From contig JARUPY010000290.1 in the NCBI GenBank assembly GCA_029817715.1, positions 4,464,001 to 4,528,000 on the forward strand: a DNA stretch of 64,000 bases, written 5' to 3'. The position numbers and the translations under genes were made by a program. This document shows positions 1-22,919 of this stretch, piece after piece (the stretch's first letter is position 1; every line of letters starts with the position of its first letter). The notes beneath the pieces are model-generated. The model did not search any database, was not told the origin of the DNA, and was given only the letters and a program-made list of their open reading frames with translations. Source of the stretch: Melastoma dodecandrum (lineage: Eukaryota > Streptophyta > Magnoliopsida > Myrtales > Melastomataceae).

Positions 1-1306
1 ATAACGCTGTTTGGGTGGTCCGGTTGCACTTCCGGAAGCAATGATCATAGGACTGGGCGTATATTGAGAAAGTTGATTCCTCTGGCGGCTCACAGGGCAG
101 ATACCAAGGGCAATATGCCGTTTCAGATGGCTTGTACCAGCAAGCTTCGAGCCTGTAATGTAAGCAAACGACTTCTTACACTGGTTACAACAAGCCCTTG
201 AATGTCCAGGTCCTAATGTTTCCACAGTGAAGTGTTCCCAGACCATAGACTTCTTTTTCCTCCTTTTATTAGGCTGCAGTACAAAACCCGGGTCATCGTC
301 ACCTGCGAGGGTGATGGGAGCAGCTGGAACAATTGCATTATCTACTTCCATGTCAGTAGCAGGGACAATTGCATGTTCTGTCTCCACAGTAATCAAGCCA
401 TTTTCTGCTCCCGCTGCTACCATAGCATTACCAATTTCCATATTTGCCACAACATTATCTGTTTCAACAGCATCCATGGATCCTCCATCAACTCCTGTTT
501 TCGATCTGTGGTTAGTTTCCAAAGTGACCATAACATGATTTCCTTCAATGATATCTGTGGTCTCTACATTGTCATTGTCTTCCACGGTAAACACAAATTG
601 ATCATTTCCTATGGTGTCCAAGCTGTTATCTGCTCCCACACTAACGAGACCGCTGTCTTTTGATGCAGTTTCAATCGTGTGTTCTTCTCCCACCGCAATG
701 AAAATGCTCTCTTTTGCTGGAGTTTCTATGGTGTAGTCTGCTTCCACTGAAATAACAGCGCTGTCTTCGGTAACTTTTACGGTATGGTTTGCTTCCGCGG
801 CAACGACAATACTCTCTTCCGCTGATGTTCTGTTGGTGGCAAATGCTTCTTTGGCAACAATGGTATTGCCTTCTCCTATAGTCCCCATGGGGTTATCTGT
901 TCCCACAGCAACAGCAACACTCTCCCTGGAAATGTCTTTGGTAGTGTTCTCTGCGTCTAAAACACCCAAAACTCCATCTTTCTCAACTGTTTCTACTGTG
1001 ATACCTGTGTCTGCAGCATCATCCGTGGGTTCTTTGCTTGCAGACCCCGAAGGATCATCTTCTTCCACAGTTACTGTAACAATGCTACCATTTCCTATGG
1101 CTTCAACAACATTATCTGTTTCCACAGCCACCACCACATTTTCATTTCCCATGATAAGTTCATCGTTATCAAATTCCACTCCCCCAACCCCACCAACCAC
1201 CTCAACGACTGCACTAGAATCTCTATTTCCGGTGTTTATCATTTTGCTATCTGATTCCACACCTACCACTGCTTTATCTATTTCTTTTGCAGCTCTTTCT
1301 ACTTCC
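1..1306 (-). CDS. BED-type zinc finger protein, partial (hAT-transposase-related family)
   Basis: The minus strand is open from a splice acceptor (CAG at 1307-1309) down to base 1, so the 3' part lies outside the window. The first in-frame ATG in this exon is at 1242-1240, but an upstream coding exon is possible. About 320 residues are acidic and low in complexity, built from degenerate units containing V-E/G-T/A-D-N cores. A basic RRKKK patch follows, then a BED finger: CNQC, later HLKRH, with the family-typical stretch LAGTSHLKRHI. BED fingers bind DNA and in plants usually sit at the N-terminus of domesticated hAT transposases (DAYSLEEPER/RICESLEEPER type) or related nuclear proteins. Whether a transposase-like domain follows cannot be seen. 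The long acidic repeat region is unusual for the family. Plus-strand ORFs here are antisense shadows. Confidence 0.75.
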
Positions 1307-2222
1307 CTGAAAAAGGCAAAATACAACTATAAATTACAGGATATCAAATGTTTAATTCAGTGAACTGCATGGGAATGATTATGTCACAGGTGTCACAATT
1401 CCTATCACTAGCAGCCACGGGAATTAAATCGGTGTCCCCCAACTCGAGCATAAGATTGAAACACGGCAAGAGAGGAGGTCAACAGGTAGCATAAATTACA
1501 GTGGCCGACCGTGCTTGCTGACGCCACAATCAGGCAAAGCGTGGCTCAGGAATTGTCGACCAGGAAACTGCGCTATCCTCCCAACGCAGAAAACTACAGA
1601 ATCCCTAAAAACGTACACACAGTTCAACCCCGTACGGCCCTTCCACCAGGACAGCAGAGCAGCAAACAAAGGCAGCCCTAGAAGGATGCCTTGAGACGAA
1701 GAGCACCCAGGAACCACTACCATCAAAGAAGACCGACCAAATCCAAATCCACAACAACAAACCATACCCATAAAAAATGACCCACCTCAACTCCCATGAA
1801 GATCAAACTAGCTACTCACATGTCCTTCCTTCCGACCGAACAGGCAGGGTCAGCAAGATTAGGAGAAGGAACAATTCCCGGGGCGAGGTGGACGGGGTCG
1901 AGCAACCCCACCAAGATCAGGTTGTGGGTGGGGGGAAAGGGAATTCCCGGGAAATTTCAAATGTTGGACTCCCCACCACGAGAAAAGTTTGAATCTTGCG
2001 GGGCAGGGAATCGGGGATTATGGGCTTTCGAGTCCGGAACAGAGCCGGAAGCTCTGAGCTTTTTATTTTTTTCCTGAGTTGTTTATGGGGCGGACAGAAA
2101 AGGATCGAGAGAGGGAGAGAGGGGCGGAGGAAAAGAAAACCCTAAATGGACCTTCAGGGCTATATTGACTAAGGGGGCTACTAGAGGGGCCCCTTCTATT
2201 GGATTCTTCCTCTCCCTTTCCT
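1307..2222 (-). other. Probable intron and 5' leader of the BED gene
   Basis: No convincing coding region is seen on either strand. The stretch lies between the acceptor of the BED exon and a TATA-like sequence. Near 2100-2160 the minus strand is rich in TCTC runs and carries a telo-box-like AAACCCTA complement, as plant 5' leaders often do. The exact first exon is not resolvable. Confidence 0.35.
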
Positions 2223-2236
2223 TATATATATATTTT
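2223..2236 (-). promoter_or_regulatory. TATA-like element for the BED gene
   Basis: An alternating TATATATA run ending in AAGG on the minus strand lies just upstream of the pyrimidine-rich leader. Position and orientation suit a core promoter for the leftward BED gene. This is inference from sequence alone. Confidence 0.35.
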
Positions 2237-2445
2237 ATTTCCTTAAATTTTAATTCCTCCATGCTTATCCTATTCCTATCCATTTATTAGAGTTGAAATA
2301 TTGTGGGTTGGGTAGTCTTCGGACAATGGACCTTAGGTGGGGGAGGGGGGAGGTGATCGATCACTTGATGCTAAGATAGGAACAGGAAACTTCCTCTAAA
2401 TGCTTTTGATAGGATGTACAACAGGCCGATGCCGCAGTTAACAAT

Positions 2446-4384
<1,939 letters not shown>

Positions 4385-4564
4385 CTTCACCTCCCTCGAT
4401 TTTGGTTTTAGGGAATGTTGGGGGGTTTGGAGAGGGAGAAGATCAATCAAACAAAGTCGAGATTTTTAAGGGAGAACGAGGAGATGGAAGGAAAAGAAAA
4501 TATCCAAGCGCTTCGTTTCATTTCAATGTCTTAAACTCGCTTATTCACATTCATTCATTCATCC

Positions 4565-5593
4565 TCAACCGTATTTCCTCCCCTCCGAATCCGAGTGCAG
4601 CCTCTCCATCAGACTACAGACATCGTCGCCCCCGATGCCGTGATTGTGCCCCCGGAATCTCCCCTTACATTCGACGGCCAGGTGGTTTATAAGCCTCGCC
4701 TTCTCCTTGTTCCTACTGTTTCCGGAGGATCCCTTATCAGATATACAAGCCAATGTCTTAGAGGGCAATGTCACCGTGTCTCTCCACGATGATCGCTGTG
4801 CGATGGCGTACTGGTGCAGTGCATCCTGTATCCTCTCAAACATGACCAGGAAGATGGCAGCATCGGTCTGGTTGAGCACCTTCCGCACGACCAGCTCCCA
4901 CGTCTTGAGCCTCAGTTGCTGGGCCTTGGCGATGACCTTCTTGATCTTGCTGAATTCTGTGCGGACTGAACTCAACGACGCCCCGCCACTGCTGTAGGCT
5001 GGGTTCCGCAGCGCGAAAGGGAGCCTCAGCACGCAAGTGGCTTGGATCTCGGCCAACTCCTCGTCAATGATTGCCTCCTCGATTCGCATCTCATGGACCA
5101 GCCGCAGCAAGGCCCTCTCCACGCCGGCAGGGTCTGAGAGCATCGTCGTCGTCCGGGCAAGGCCTCGGAGGAGCTCTAAGATCACAGTGGGTCTCCAGTC
5201 ACCAAACCAGCCCACCAAGGCTAGTTGCAGGGGCGTGGCCCATTTGGGGATGAGCAGCTGGGCCACGTCGCCGAGACGTGCAGGGCCGAGGGCTTGGCCG
5301 CATTGTTCGCGGAAGCGGCTCAGCTGCTCCTCGATCAGGTCATCGAGTTCCCACCGCACCTTGAGTTGTTTCCCGAGCCTCTCCGCAATGGACCTCTGCT
5401 CCTGCCTCCTCCAAGAACCGTATCCATCAGCAGACTTCTGTGCCTCAATCACTTCAAGAAAAACCATTATCAACCCAAAAAAAAAAAACTTAAAAAATAT
5501 CCAAACTCGATAAGGAAACTCGCAAGATTCTCTACTCAAAACACAGGGGGAACCTGACATACCTTTTGAGTGCTGGCGTTTCTGGAGGGTCAT
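4565..5593 (-). CDS. DOG1-domain protein, INAPERTURATE POLLEN1-like
   Basis: The model is two exons, complement(4565-5451, 5563-5593), giving 305 residues. The intron has a GTATGT donor and a TTCTTGAAG acceptor, and is also open in frame. The ATG at 5593 is the only one after an upstream in-frame TGA near 5770. The protein shows the DOG1/TGA-type helical pattern: LDDLIEEQLSRFREQ, then DVAQLLIPKW, GDWRPTVILELLRGL, EERIEE-like acidic helices and a final VLNQTDAAIFLVMFERIQDALHQYA. GDWRP with LLRGL matches what I recall of INP1, a plasma-membrane-domain protein that specifies pollen aperture sites. The usual N-terminal part of INP1 looks shortened or divergent. Transcription diverges from PRP8, about 720 bp away. 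It could instead be another DOG1-like member. Confidence 0.6.
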   Translation of the reverse strand: MTLQKRQHSKGMSGSPCVLSRESCEFPYRVWIFFKFFFFGLIMVFLEVIEAQKSADGYGSWRRQEQRSIAERLGKQLKVRWELDDLIEEQLSRFREQCGQALGPARLGDVAQLLIPKWATPLQLALVGWFGDWRPTVILELLRGLARTTTMLSDPAGVERALLRLVHEMRIEEAIIDEELAEIQATCVLRLPFALRNPAYSSGGASLSSVRTEFSKIKKVIAKAQQLRLKTWELVVRKVLNQTDAAIFLVMFERIQDALHQYAIAQRSSWRDTVTLPSKTLACISDKGSSGNSRNKEKARLINHLAVECKGRFRGHNHGIGGDDVCSLMERLHSDSEGRKYG

Positions 5594-6027
5594 GCACTGG
5601 AACTTCCCCGAAACGGCAGAGATTCCGCCATCGTCGTCGCAATCCTCATCAACAGGCACCAGCCCCTCGCACTTCCTTCTGATCCCTCCATCGTCAAAGA
5701 AGGTGACTGCCTCGTGGCGCTTCCTATCATCAAGAGAACATTCAAGAACTCTTGAGGATCATACTAGCTGTCATCGATCGGAAATGTACGAGAGGTGTTG
5801 CCGTTGAGAGGAGACTCTCTTCATCCTCCACCTTCTTCCTTCTTCTTCTTCTTCGCTTGTCCTCATTCTTGAAACCAACCGATCGCGTTTTCTGTTCGTT
5901 CCGAGCCGGTCTCTCCGACGACAAGCACAGACTAAAAACAACACCTGATTGGGCATTTTGGGCCTAGTCTGTAGGCCCGTTAAAAAATTCGGGCCCAACA
6001 ATCGGAAATCGGTCGATAATAGTCAGT

Positions 6028-6080
6028 CACGTGATTATCGCGTGCCATTTCGCCGCCTCCAACCCGATATAAAAACCCTA
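6028..6080 (+). promoter_or_regulatory. PRP8 promoter elements: CACGTG G-box, TATAAAA, telo-box
   Basis: CACGTG at 6028-6033, TATAAAA at about 6068-6074 and AAACCCTA at 6073-6080 lie 230-290 bp upstream of the PRP8 ATG. Telo-boxes are common near the start sites of plant translation and RNA-processing genes. The pyrimidine-rich stretch that follows fits a 5' leader. The region also serves as the shared spacer with the leftward DOG1-domain gene. Confidence 0.5.
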
Positions 6081-6313
6081 AAACCCGGTGAAACATCGGT
6101 TACTTGGCTCCGCTTCTCCCTCCCGAGACACTGAGAGGGAGGCCATCGATTTCACTCCTTACTACCGCCTCCCGGCACACTGCGACGGTACCCAAATCTA
6201 GCCGTAACTGGCCCAGCCGGCGTCGTCCCAGCTGCGGTGGATCTGTCTGAGGGAAGATTATCCTCTGTGGCGGTTTCCGCCTAGGGTTTCAGTCATCCGA
6301 GTTTGCTGAAGAG

Positions 6314-16355
<10,042 letters not shown>

Positions 16356-16713
16356 ATCTCGCTCTTTCTTCTTTCTTGTATGAAAGAGAATTTTTTGCCC
16401 CCTTTCTCTTTGTAGTAAGTAAATAATCAATTATAACTCGGTTTTTCCTGTAAAACATTATTTACTGTACGTGGCAGCAAACTTAAAGCATGTTCTGCAT
16501 ACAAGCGTGGGACTGAGTTTCCTTTTGCCAGTTCTATAGGAGTTTACATTAGTGTATTCAATTATTTACGTCTACTGTCCTGTTTTCCTTTCTTACAACC
16601 TCGCACGAGAGGGTTTGCGGTTCCTAAGCAGATTCCGAGGGATAAGAAGGTGAGGTCCCGGTCGTTCGTTCGTTGGCAGAGAACATAAACACGCTCGTGG
16701 CCAACTGTGTTCT

Positions 16714-17013
16714 TGTTGGGCGGGAAAACAGCTGGCGTCGATGACGAAAGCAGAAAGAATAATGAGGGACGATGTTCGACGTACAGATTTACGTGGTTCG
16801 GTCCAACCAACCCGTCGCCTTCCTTACCCTAGTTACAGAGTCTACATCGCACTAACTCTTGGGACAATCCCTCTATTTATAATCCGTCTATTTATAATAG
16901 ACAATAAAATCTAGGACGATAACTTTCCGATATCCCATAATATCACACGAAATTTTATGTAATATTACTTACCAGATTCTCCAATATTTCAATTTCGAAT
17001 CATATCCCTAACA
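16714..17013 (-). mobile_element. Solo LTR of a Copia-like retrotransposon
   Basis: A 300-bp unit begins TGTTGGG and ends CCCTAACA on the plus strand, the TG...CA signature with TGTTRGG/CCYAACA inverted ends. It is flanked by the near-identical pentamers GTTCT (16709-16713) and GTTCC (17014-17018), as expected for a target-site duplication. Read on the minus strand it carries an ATTATAAATAG TATA-like motif. No internal coding or second LTR lies beside it, so it is most simply a solo LTR left by recombination. The superfamily is inferred from LTR size and style only. Confidence 0.65.
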
Positions 17014-17159
17014 GTTCCGGCGGTGCTAGTGTCTGCCCGCCTGGACACTTCATAGGGACAAGCAGGTTCATGATCATGGAGTCGGATGAGAGGACAGGCG
17101 CAGCCATGTAGGGATAGTCTCGTCACCCTTGCTCACATTGGTGGTGGTGTTGTGTCCGA

Positions 17160-17575
17160 GAAATGATAGAAAGATGGCCGCACCGGTTACGGCCTTGATT
17201 GGTCACTGCATCGAGGGCCTTTTCAGCTTGTGGACACTGAATCCTAATACCAGGTGAGCTCGCATGCGCATACGTGGTTGAGGCTTCATCGGAATTTTTT
17301 GTCTGATGCTGGAAACGACAGCGTCCTAGAAAGCCTGGAGTTACTCAGCAAGGACATCCACCGACTCCTGGTGCCACTGGACAGCGATGGCCATGACATG
17401 CACCAAAATACACGGAGCAGAAGTCGAAGAGTCCCCACACTTGGTATTGCCTCCTCACGCAGACGGATGTGGCGAAGTTCCTGGATTCGCCCGAGATGGG
17501 ATTAGTCACAGCGCTGTTTCAGGGGCGGGGCAGGAAGATCCTGGGAACATTCTCTGGCGACTGACCTAAGGGGCT
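17160..17575 (+). pseudogene. Remnant of a CBS-domain protein (CBSX5/6-like)
   Basis: Two short blocks in different frames look like plant CBS-pair proteins: NDSVLESLELLSKDIHRLLV followed by PLDSDGHDMHQN (about 17317-17410), then CLLTQTDVAKFLDSPEMGLV (about 17450-17510). These resemble the ALE.L..G..RLLVP and C.L..EDV..FL blocks of CBSX5/CBSX6. Frame changes and stops separate them, and no intact start or end was found. Assignment rests on remembered family patterns, so it is tentative. Confidence 0.45.
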
Positions 17576-18023
17576 GCCATCTCTCCCTGCTTAAGGCGTG
17601 GTTACCGGTCTCAGTACTCGCCGTCGGGGGAGGGGCCGATAGAGCCCGTGACTTGCACGGACGAGTCAGGGTGGTGTGGGTGGCTGTACTTTCTGCTTAG
17701 TAAGCACCGGGTGTTTGCAGCCACATCCACGTGTTTCGTGTGGGTGCGTGACTCTTCTGGTATTGCTGAATAAAATCCGCGTCGACAGCATCATAAGACG
17801 GACCACTTTCTTCCGATTTCAACGGTAAGTAGTGCGCTGCGTTTTTCCCCACAAAAACATGTTGGGCAAGTAATCAGGAAAAGGAGTGGCCGCTCTCTGT
17901 CTTCCATATTAATATTTTTTGCTCTGCTCAACTTCTGACCAGGACAACTAACTTCTCATTACACAAGTCGCATTTATGTCCCAATACATGCATTGAAGCC
18001 ATCTCGTCTTTGCCGCCCCCGCC

Positions 18024-18996
18024 ATGATCTCTGTCCTCAAGCATCGGATCTCCGTCAAATCTCTTTCCGACCGCAAGGAACCCGAGCCCCTGGTCATCCC
18101 CATCCGAGACGGGACCCCAGCGGCCACCCCTTCCTTCATGAGATGGACGAGGTGCGACGTTTCCCACGCAGTGACTCATCACTGGCTTCCCCTCGTGTTT
18201 GGTGCCTGCCTCCTCTTCTTTGTGGGAGTCGAGTACACGCTCGCGATGGTTCCCCCTTCGTCGCAGCCATTTGACCTTGGGTTTGCGGCTACACGCCCCC
18301 TCCATCACCTCCTTTCTTCTTCCCCTGATATTAATACCCTCCTCGCATTCCTGAACACGGTGATGCCACGGTTCCACATGTCCATTATTTCGTTCGTTTC
18401 ATCGTGTGATCCGTGGCTTAGCCTAGTCCGGTATCAGGTGTTCGTCGGGATGCAGACGGTGTACATACTTTGGGCTTGGCTGGTCGAGGGACGGCCAAGG
18501 GCAGCAATCTCCGTCATCTTCATGTTCACTTGCCGTGGCATCCTAGGCTACTCTACTCAATTGCCCCTCCCAGAGGTCCTCTGTGTGAAATTTTCCTCTA
18601 GTCATTGCTCTGAGAATGTGACTGCAAATGCATCCGGATAGTGGCATTGATGTTATCCCGCAATTCATTTCGCAGGAGTACTTGGGATCTGGGGCGGACT
18701 TCCCAGTCGGGAACATGTCTTTCTTCCTCTTCTTCTCAGGTCACGTTGCCGGTTCCGTCATCGCATCCCTTGACATGAGGAGGATGCAAAGACTCAAACT
18801 AGCACTGTTGTTCGACACGCTCAACATCCTGCAGGTCGTCAGGCTGCTCAGCACGAGGGGCCACTACACGATCGACCTGGCGGCCGGGCTAGGCACGGGA
18901 GTATTGTTCGACATGCTCGCAGGGAAATACGAGGAGAGCAAGATGGCCGTGAAGAGGGTCGGAGTCGTCAAGGGGATGCAAAGCAAGGCGAAATGA
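18024..18996 (+). CDS. ROD1: Phosphatidylcholine:diacylglycerol cholinephosphotransferase (PDCT)
   Basis: PDCT swaps phosphocholine between phosphatidylcholine and diacylglycerol in the ER. It moves polyunsaturated and modified fatty acids from membrane lipid into triacylglycerol. Exons 18024-18359, 18438-18575 and 18676-18996 give 264 residues. Hallmarks are GVEYTLAMVPPSSQPFDLGF, then NTVFVGMQTVYILW, FTCRGILGYSTQLPLP, FLFFSGHVAGSVIASLDMRR and RGHYTIDLAAG. The last two are the conserved lipid-phosphatase-like C2/C3 motifs with the catalytic His and His/Asp. Several hydrophobic membrane segments are visible. The N-terminal cytosolic region is shorter than in Arabidopsis. The neighbouring PIFI gene runs toward it, and the same pairing exists in Arabidopsis as I recall it. 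Confidence 0.95.
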
Positions 18997-19156
18997 CTTG
19001 AAATTTGGAACATAGGAATTCAGGTAGACAATCAAACGCTTAAGACAGTTAATTAACCGATCTGTGATTTCTATGCACGCCAACATTTGGCGATTATAAA
19101 CCAACATTCCAAGATTTGGATTGCGGCCGCTTTTCAAATACGAGGAAATGGTTATG

Positions 19157-20668
19157 TCAATCTTCGCTCTCCGAGTCCGAGTACGGCGGGCAGGATCCGT
19201 CGTCGATGTTGGCAAGTGGGTTGTAGTAAGAGGAGTTTGGGTCCATGCATCCGGGTACTAGGTTGAGGTCGCAGCGATCTCCCTGCAAGATAGTCTCGAT
19301 ATCCTCAGCAAGAGGCGTAGTTAAACGCAATCAATGCTCCACACACGATGCTCACCCCTTCAACAGTCAAGTTTCCAATCATGGCGCATCTCGTGATGAC
19401 GACATTAGTGTCTGGGAAGATTGCTCTTTCGCAGGCACCTTCTTTGCTCAACTCCTCTGCCAAACCCTGCCAAACACAGAGCCAACACGTTTGCCTCAAG
19501 AATTAACTGATCAGCTCAATTGCTCGGTTCATACAAAATCAGAATCAAAAGCGATACCTTGTTAAAGAATTCAATCGGTTTGTTCCTCAGATTCTTGGGG
19601 ACTTGAAACTGTAACCTGTAAGGACCATCCCAGTCGACTCCGTTTGTGAACGAGAATATCAAGTTGATGGCTGTCAGCAAAACAACAATGTCAGTCCGGC
19701 TCAAATAATGGTCAGGGGGCGCGTTCGGAAGACAGGGAAAGAACCAAACCGTGCTTGGGGATGCAAATCTGGATGGTGTAAATTGGCTTATCCGCTTTGC
19801 CCCTATCTTTCCTGAGCATAGCTCTTGGCTCACCGCCACACATTATGGGTTGATTGAATCCTCCTTCACAATGACAAACACTTCCAATTGAGCGCAGAAG
19901 CAAGACTATGTAGAAAGGAATTCATAGACGCCGAGATAAGAATACCATTGAAACCAATCCCGAATTCCTCGTTCGGTTTGAGCTGGGTCGCGGCCGGGTT
20001 GTAGAAAAGCTTCAGCCTTTCTCCCTGTCGAAACAAGTAAAGAAAAAAGGAGAAGCCTTAAGTAAGCTCAGCGCATCTAAATGGATATCAAAATTTTAAA
20101 ACGAGGGATCGTCCACGGATGAAACAGAACACTGAACTGATGTCGGGGGGAGGCCGTTCACGGTCTTCCAGTACACTGGAGCCCTTCCGAGCTCGAACAT
20201 CGCCCATGAAGGAAGCGAGTACCTGAAAACATTAGAAAAAGACACGCCAATCGTCATCGAACTTTCCCTGCTTCCTACAAAAACTATCCCCTCCCCCCTC
20301 ATCAGAGGATCAAAACTTACTCTTTGATTTCCTCGACCGGGGATGTCGGAACGGCCACCGCAGCACGGACGCGGAACTTGGCCTTGGCGAACTTGGCATC
20401 ATATGAACTCCTCCCCAGGGAAGAAGCCCCGCCCTTGAATCTATTCACTGAACAAAACAAAAAAAAAAAAAATAAAACAGGAAAGGAGGAGAACCTGTGA
20501 TAACCACCCAACACCAAGAACAACAACATAATTCCGACATTACAAACAGGGGAGGGGGAGAAGCAAACCGGGGACAGATGACGCAGGGGAGGAGCTTTCG
20601 ATTCTGCGATTGGCAGGAACTGATTGAAGGGAGGAAGCGAATATCGAAGCAGATGCTGCGGCCGCCAT
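19157..20668 (-). CDS. PIFI: Post-illumination chlorophyll fluorescence increase protein, chloroplast
   Basis: PIFI is a stromal protein linked to NDH-dependent chlororespiration and the transient fluorescence rise after light-off. Eight exons, complement: 20569-20668, 20321-20447, 20138-20222, 19946-20024, 19750-19863, 19558-19670, 19356-19466, 19157-19282. They total 855 nt, giving 284 residues. The N-terminus ([13 protein letters not shown]...) is Ser/Ala-rich and suits a plastid transit peptide. Diagnostic blocks are [59 protein letters not shown] and [12 protein letters not shown]. The Cys-bearing tail has [20 protein letters not shown]. All splice sites are GT/AG and phases agree. It converges on PDCT, with about 160 bp between stop codons. 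Confidence 0.93.
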
Positions 20669-20759
20669 CGTTCAGACAAGGAAAAGACGCCGCGAGTGAA
20701 ACACAGGAAGTCGGTAGAAACTAGTTGTTGTTCAAACTGAACTACATGTCCAAACATTA

Positions 20760-21932
20760 AAAAATAAAAGAAAATCTCAGAGGGAGGAGTTTGGGGACTT
20801 GGCCACTAAGCCAGCCAGCCTTATCCTCCTCTTCCACAAAAAAATCAAGACCCAAAAAAATCTCCCGACGAAAGAGTTCAAAATGGACTTTCTAAAACAC
20901 AAATACATCTTCCTTTGGAATTCAAATGGCGAAAGAACAAAAGTACACTGAAATCCCAAAAATATATAAAAAAAATAAGATCATCAAACTATTGAGACAC
21001 GACAAATGTTACTTGATAAAGTTGTTCGGTTAAACATGATGTTCTTCAATGGAAGCTGTTTGATCATAGGGTTCCGATAGTCTCGGGGGGGTGGCAGTCT
21101 GCTTCCGCATTGTTGATCTGGGGACAGCTCCGGCGGACTTCACCATGATGGTCAGACAGACGGTGAAGCCGGGGTAGCCCTTGAAAAGTTAGTGGTCGTC
21201 AGCCAAGGCAAGAAATAGCCTAAGGAAAGATGTCACGATCATCATGGGGAGCATCCACCCATGTCCGCTTAACAAGATGTCCATCGACCACCGCAGCCGA
21301 CGAGTTCGTGGCCAATGTTCATATGATGATGCCTTTAAGGGTAAGTTAATACTAAATCAGGACTCTTTCTGTGTACGGACATATACTCGCACCTCTGCAG
21401 CATAAGACCAAAATAGAAGGCCAACAGCCCAAGCCGATTACAGTCTCCTTCTTAGACTCTCGAGCCTTCGGCCATCACCCCAGAGGTGAACTCTAGATGA
21501 CCTCCCTTTCAGAGTCGCCATAAAACAATGATTCAGCCTCAAGAGATTACAAAACAATAAAATGAATCGATGCCTGAGCCACCATCCTTCCATGGTTTGA
21601 TTAATCGAAAACACACACGCAGTCTACCTATTCTGCATTGCGGCTGGGACGGAATCTCATTCGATTGACCAAAACTTGTCCCCATCATTGTGGCGAGGTG
21701 TCTAGAGGTCTCATTTTTCTCTATGAAACACGGGGAAGATACAATAAGAAGTACAATCGTAGGCATTTACCCATAGGACAGATAGAATCTAACTACTCTA
21801 AGCTGAAATGACTCCAACGAAAACTAGCAGGAGGATTCAACCATTTCAATGAATCCTCAATTTTTTTCCAAATATACAAACTACTTCGATCCCATCTCCC
21901 GTTTATGTACGCGCAGCAGCTAACCAACCACA
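20760..21932 (-). other. Spacer with no convincing gene; likely 3' flank of the small membrane-protein gene
   Basis: No coherent protein family is seen on either strand. Short ORFs here lack splice-consistent continuation. Part of this stretch nearest 21932 is probably the 3' untranslated region of the leftward gene ending at 21933. Confidence 0.4.
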
Positions 21933-22672
21933 TCACCTTCTCCATCGGGATCCTTTGCTTGGCCTGTCCCTTCCATCCCATGCACATGACCAGAAGAACA
22001 AAGACAGCCAGAAAAGAACAGCCAAGAATATCTGGACACTATCCAGAAGTTTAGCGGCCGATGAACCAATTCCTGTTTCAAGAGTAAAAGGTAATTGGCA
22101 ATGTGCAGCCAAACAACTTACCAGCTACCCAACACAGAATGCATCACGGCCGTTCACTGAAACATGCAAAAACAAAACTCGAAGAGAGACGAGCATGAAA
22201 AGCACCGATGTTGGACGAATCGTGAATGAAGAGCTGTTTTCTCTTCAACCCAATGTGCATCACCATTGCAAGCATCTAATATGAACTCGGAGTCGCAATT
22301 CTAGATAAATAATCTGAGTCCTAAATTTGTGAAATGAGAAAAGGACATCAAAGGCACCAATCGTGTAGTTAGTTATACAACTATCTTGTTTCTATCTGGC
22401 GTGGGATTAGTTTTTCTCAACATATTCCGATCACTTCAATCGCACTCAATCAAACGATTACCTCCTGGACGGAGATTTCCATCGTTACTCGGAGGAGGGA
22501 CACGGGCTGCCGCGAGGCAGCTGTGGGTGCCGGAATAACTCGGGAAAGACGGACGGCGCAGAAACGTCGGAGGAGACGTCAGAGGGCGGAGGAGAAGAAG
22601 GGAGCTTGCCGGCGAAATCCAGGTCGACGGAGGAAGGAGGAGACGATGAGGATGAGGAGACAGAGCCGACAT
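21933..22672 (-). CDS. Small putative plastid-targeted single-pass membrane protein, unknown function
   Basis: Two exons, complement(22462-22672, 21933-22072), join in phase across a GTAATC donor and an AACAG acceptor, giving 116 residues. The first exon, from the ATG at 22672, is rich in Ser, Pro, Leu and Arg with few acids, as in a transit peptide. The second holds one hydrophobic span (VQIFLAVLFWLSLFFWSCAW) followed by a charged tail, DGRDRPSKGSRWRR, and a TGA at 21933. No family is recognised. The reading is supported by phase agreement, the clear topology and the lack of stops across both exons. It could be a thylakoid or envelope protein, but that is inference. Confidence 0.55.
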
Positions 22673-22919
22673 CCTGAGCGGCAGCGGCCGATGTGCGGCG
22701 AAGGAATCCAGGACTTTCCGGAAAGATATTTTCTTTTTACGGGAATTTGTTTTCCCCGACCCCAACCGTCGTCTTCTTGCAAGGGACGAGGATTGGTGGG
22801 CCTAGATTGATGGGCCGAGACCATCGAAGGATGTCGGATTCGGCCCAACGAGCTTTATCAGCCGCCGCCGACGACGACGACGACGACGTCGACGTCTCCC
22901 CAATGAACGAGTGATGAAG

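Noticed and set aside
833..1363. Plus-strand 176-codon ORF rich in Ser/Thr/Val
   Set aside because: It is the antisense of the acidic repeat region of the BED gene; the minus strand continues into a clear zinc finger.
5037..5513. Plus-strand 158-codon ORF
   Set aside because: Antisense to the DOG1-domain exon, without family resemblance.
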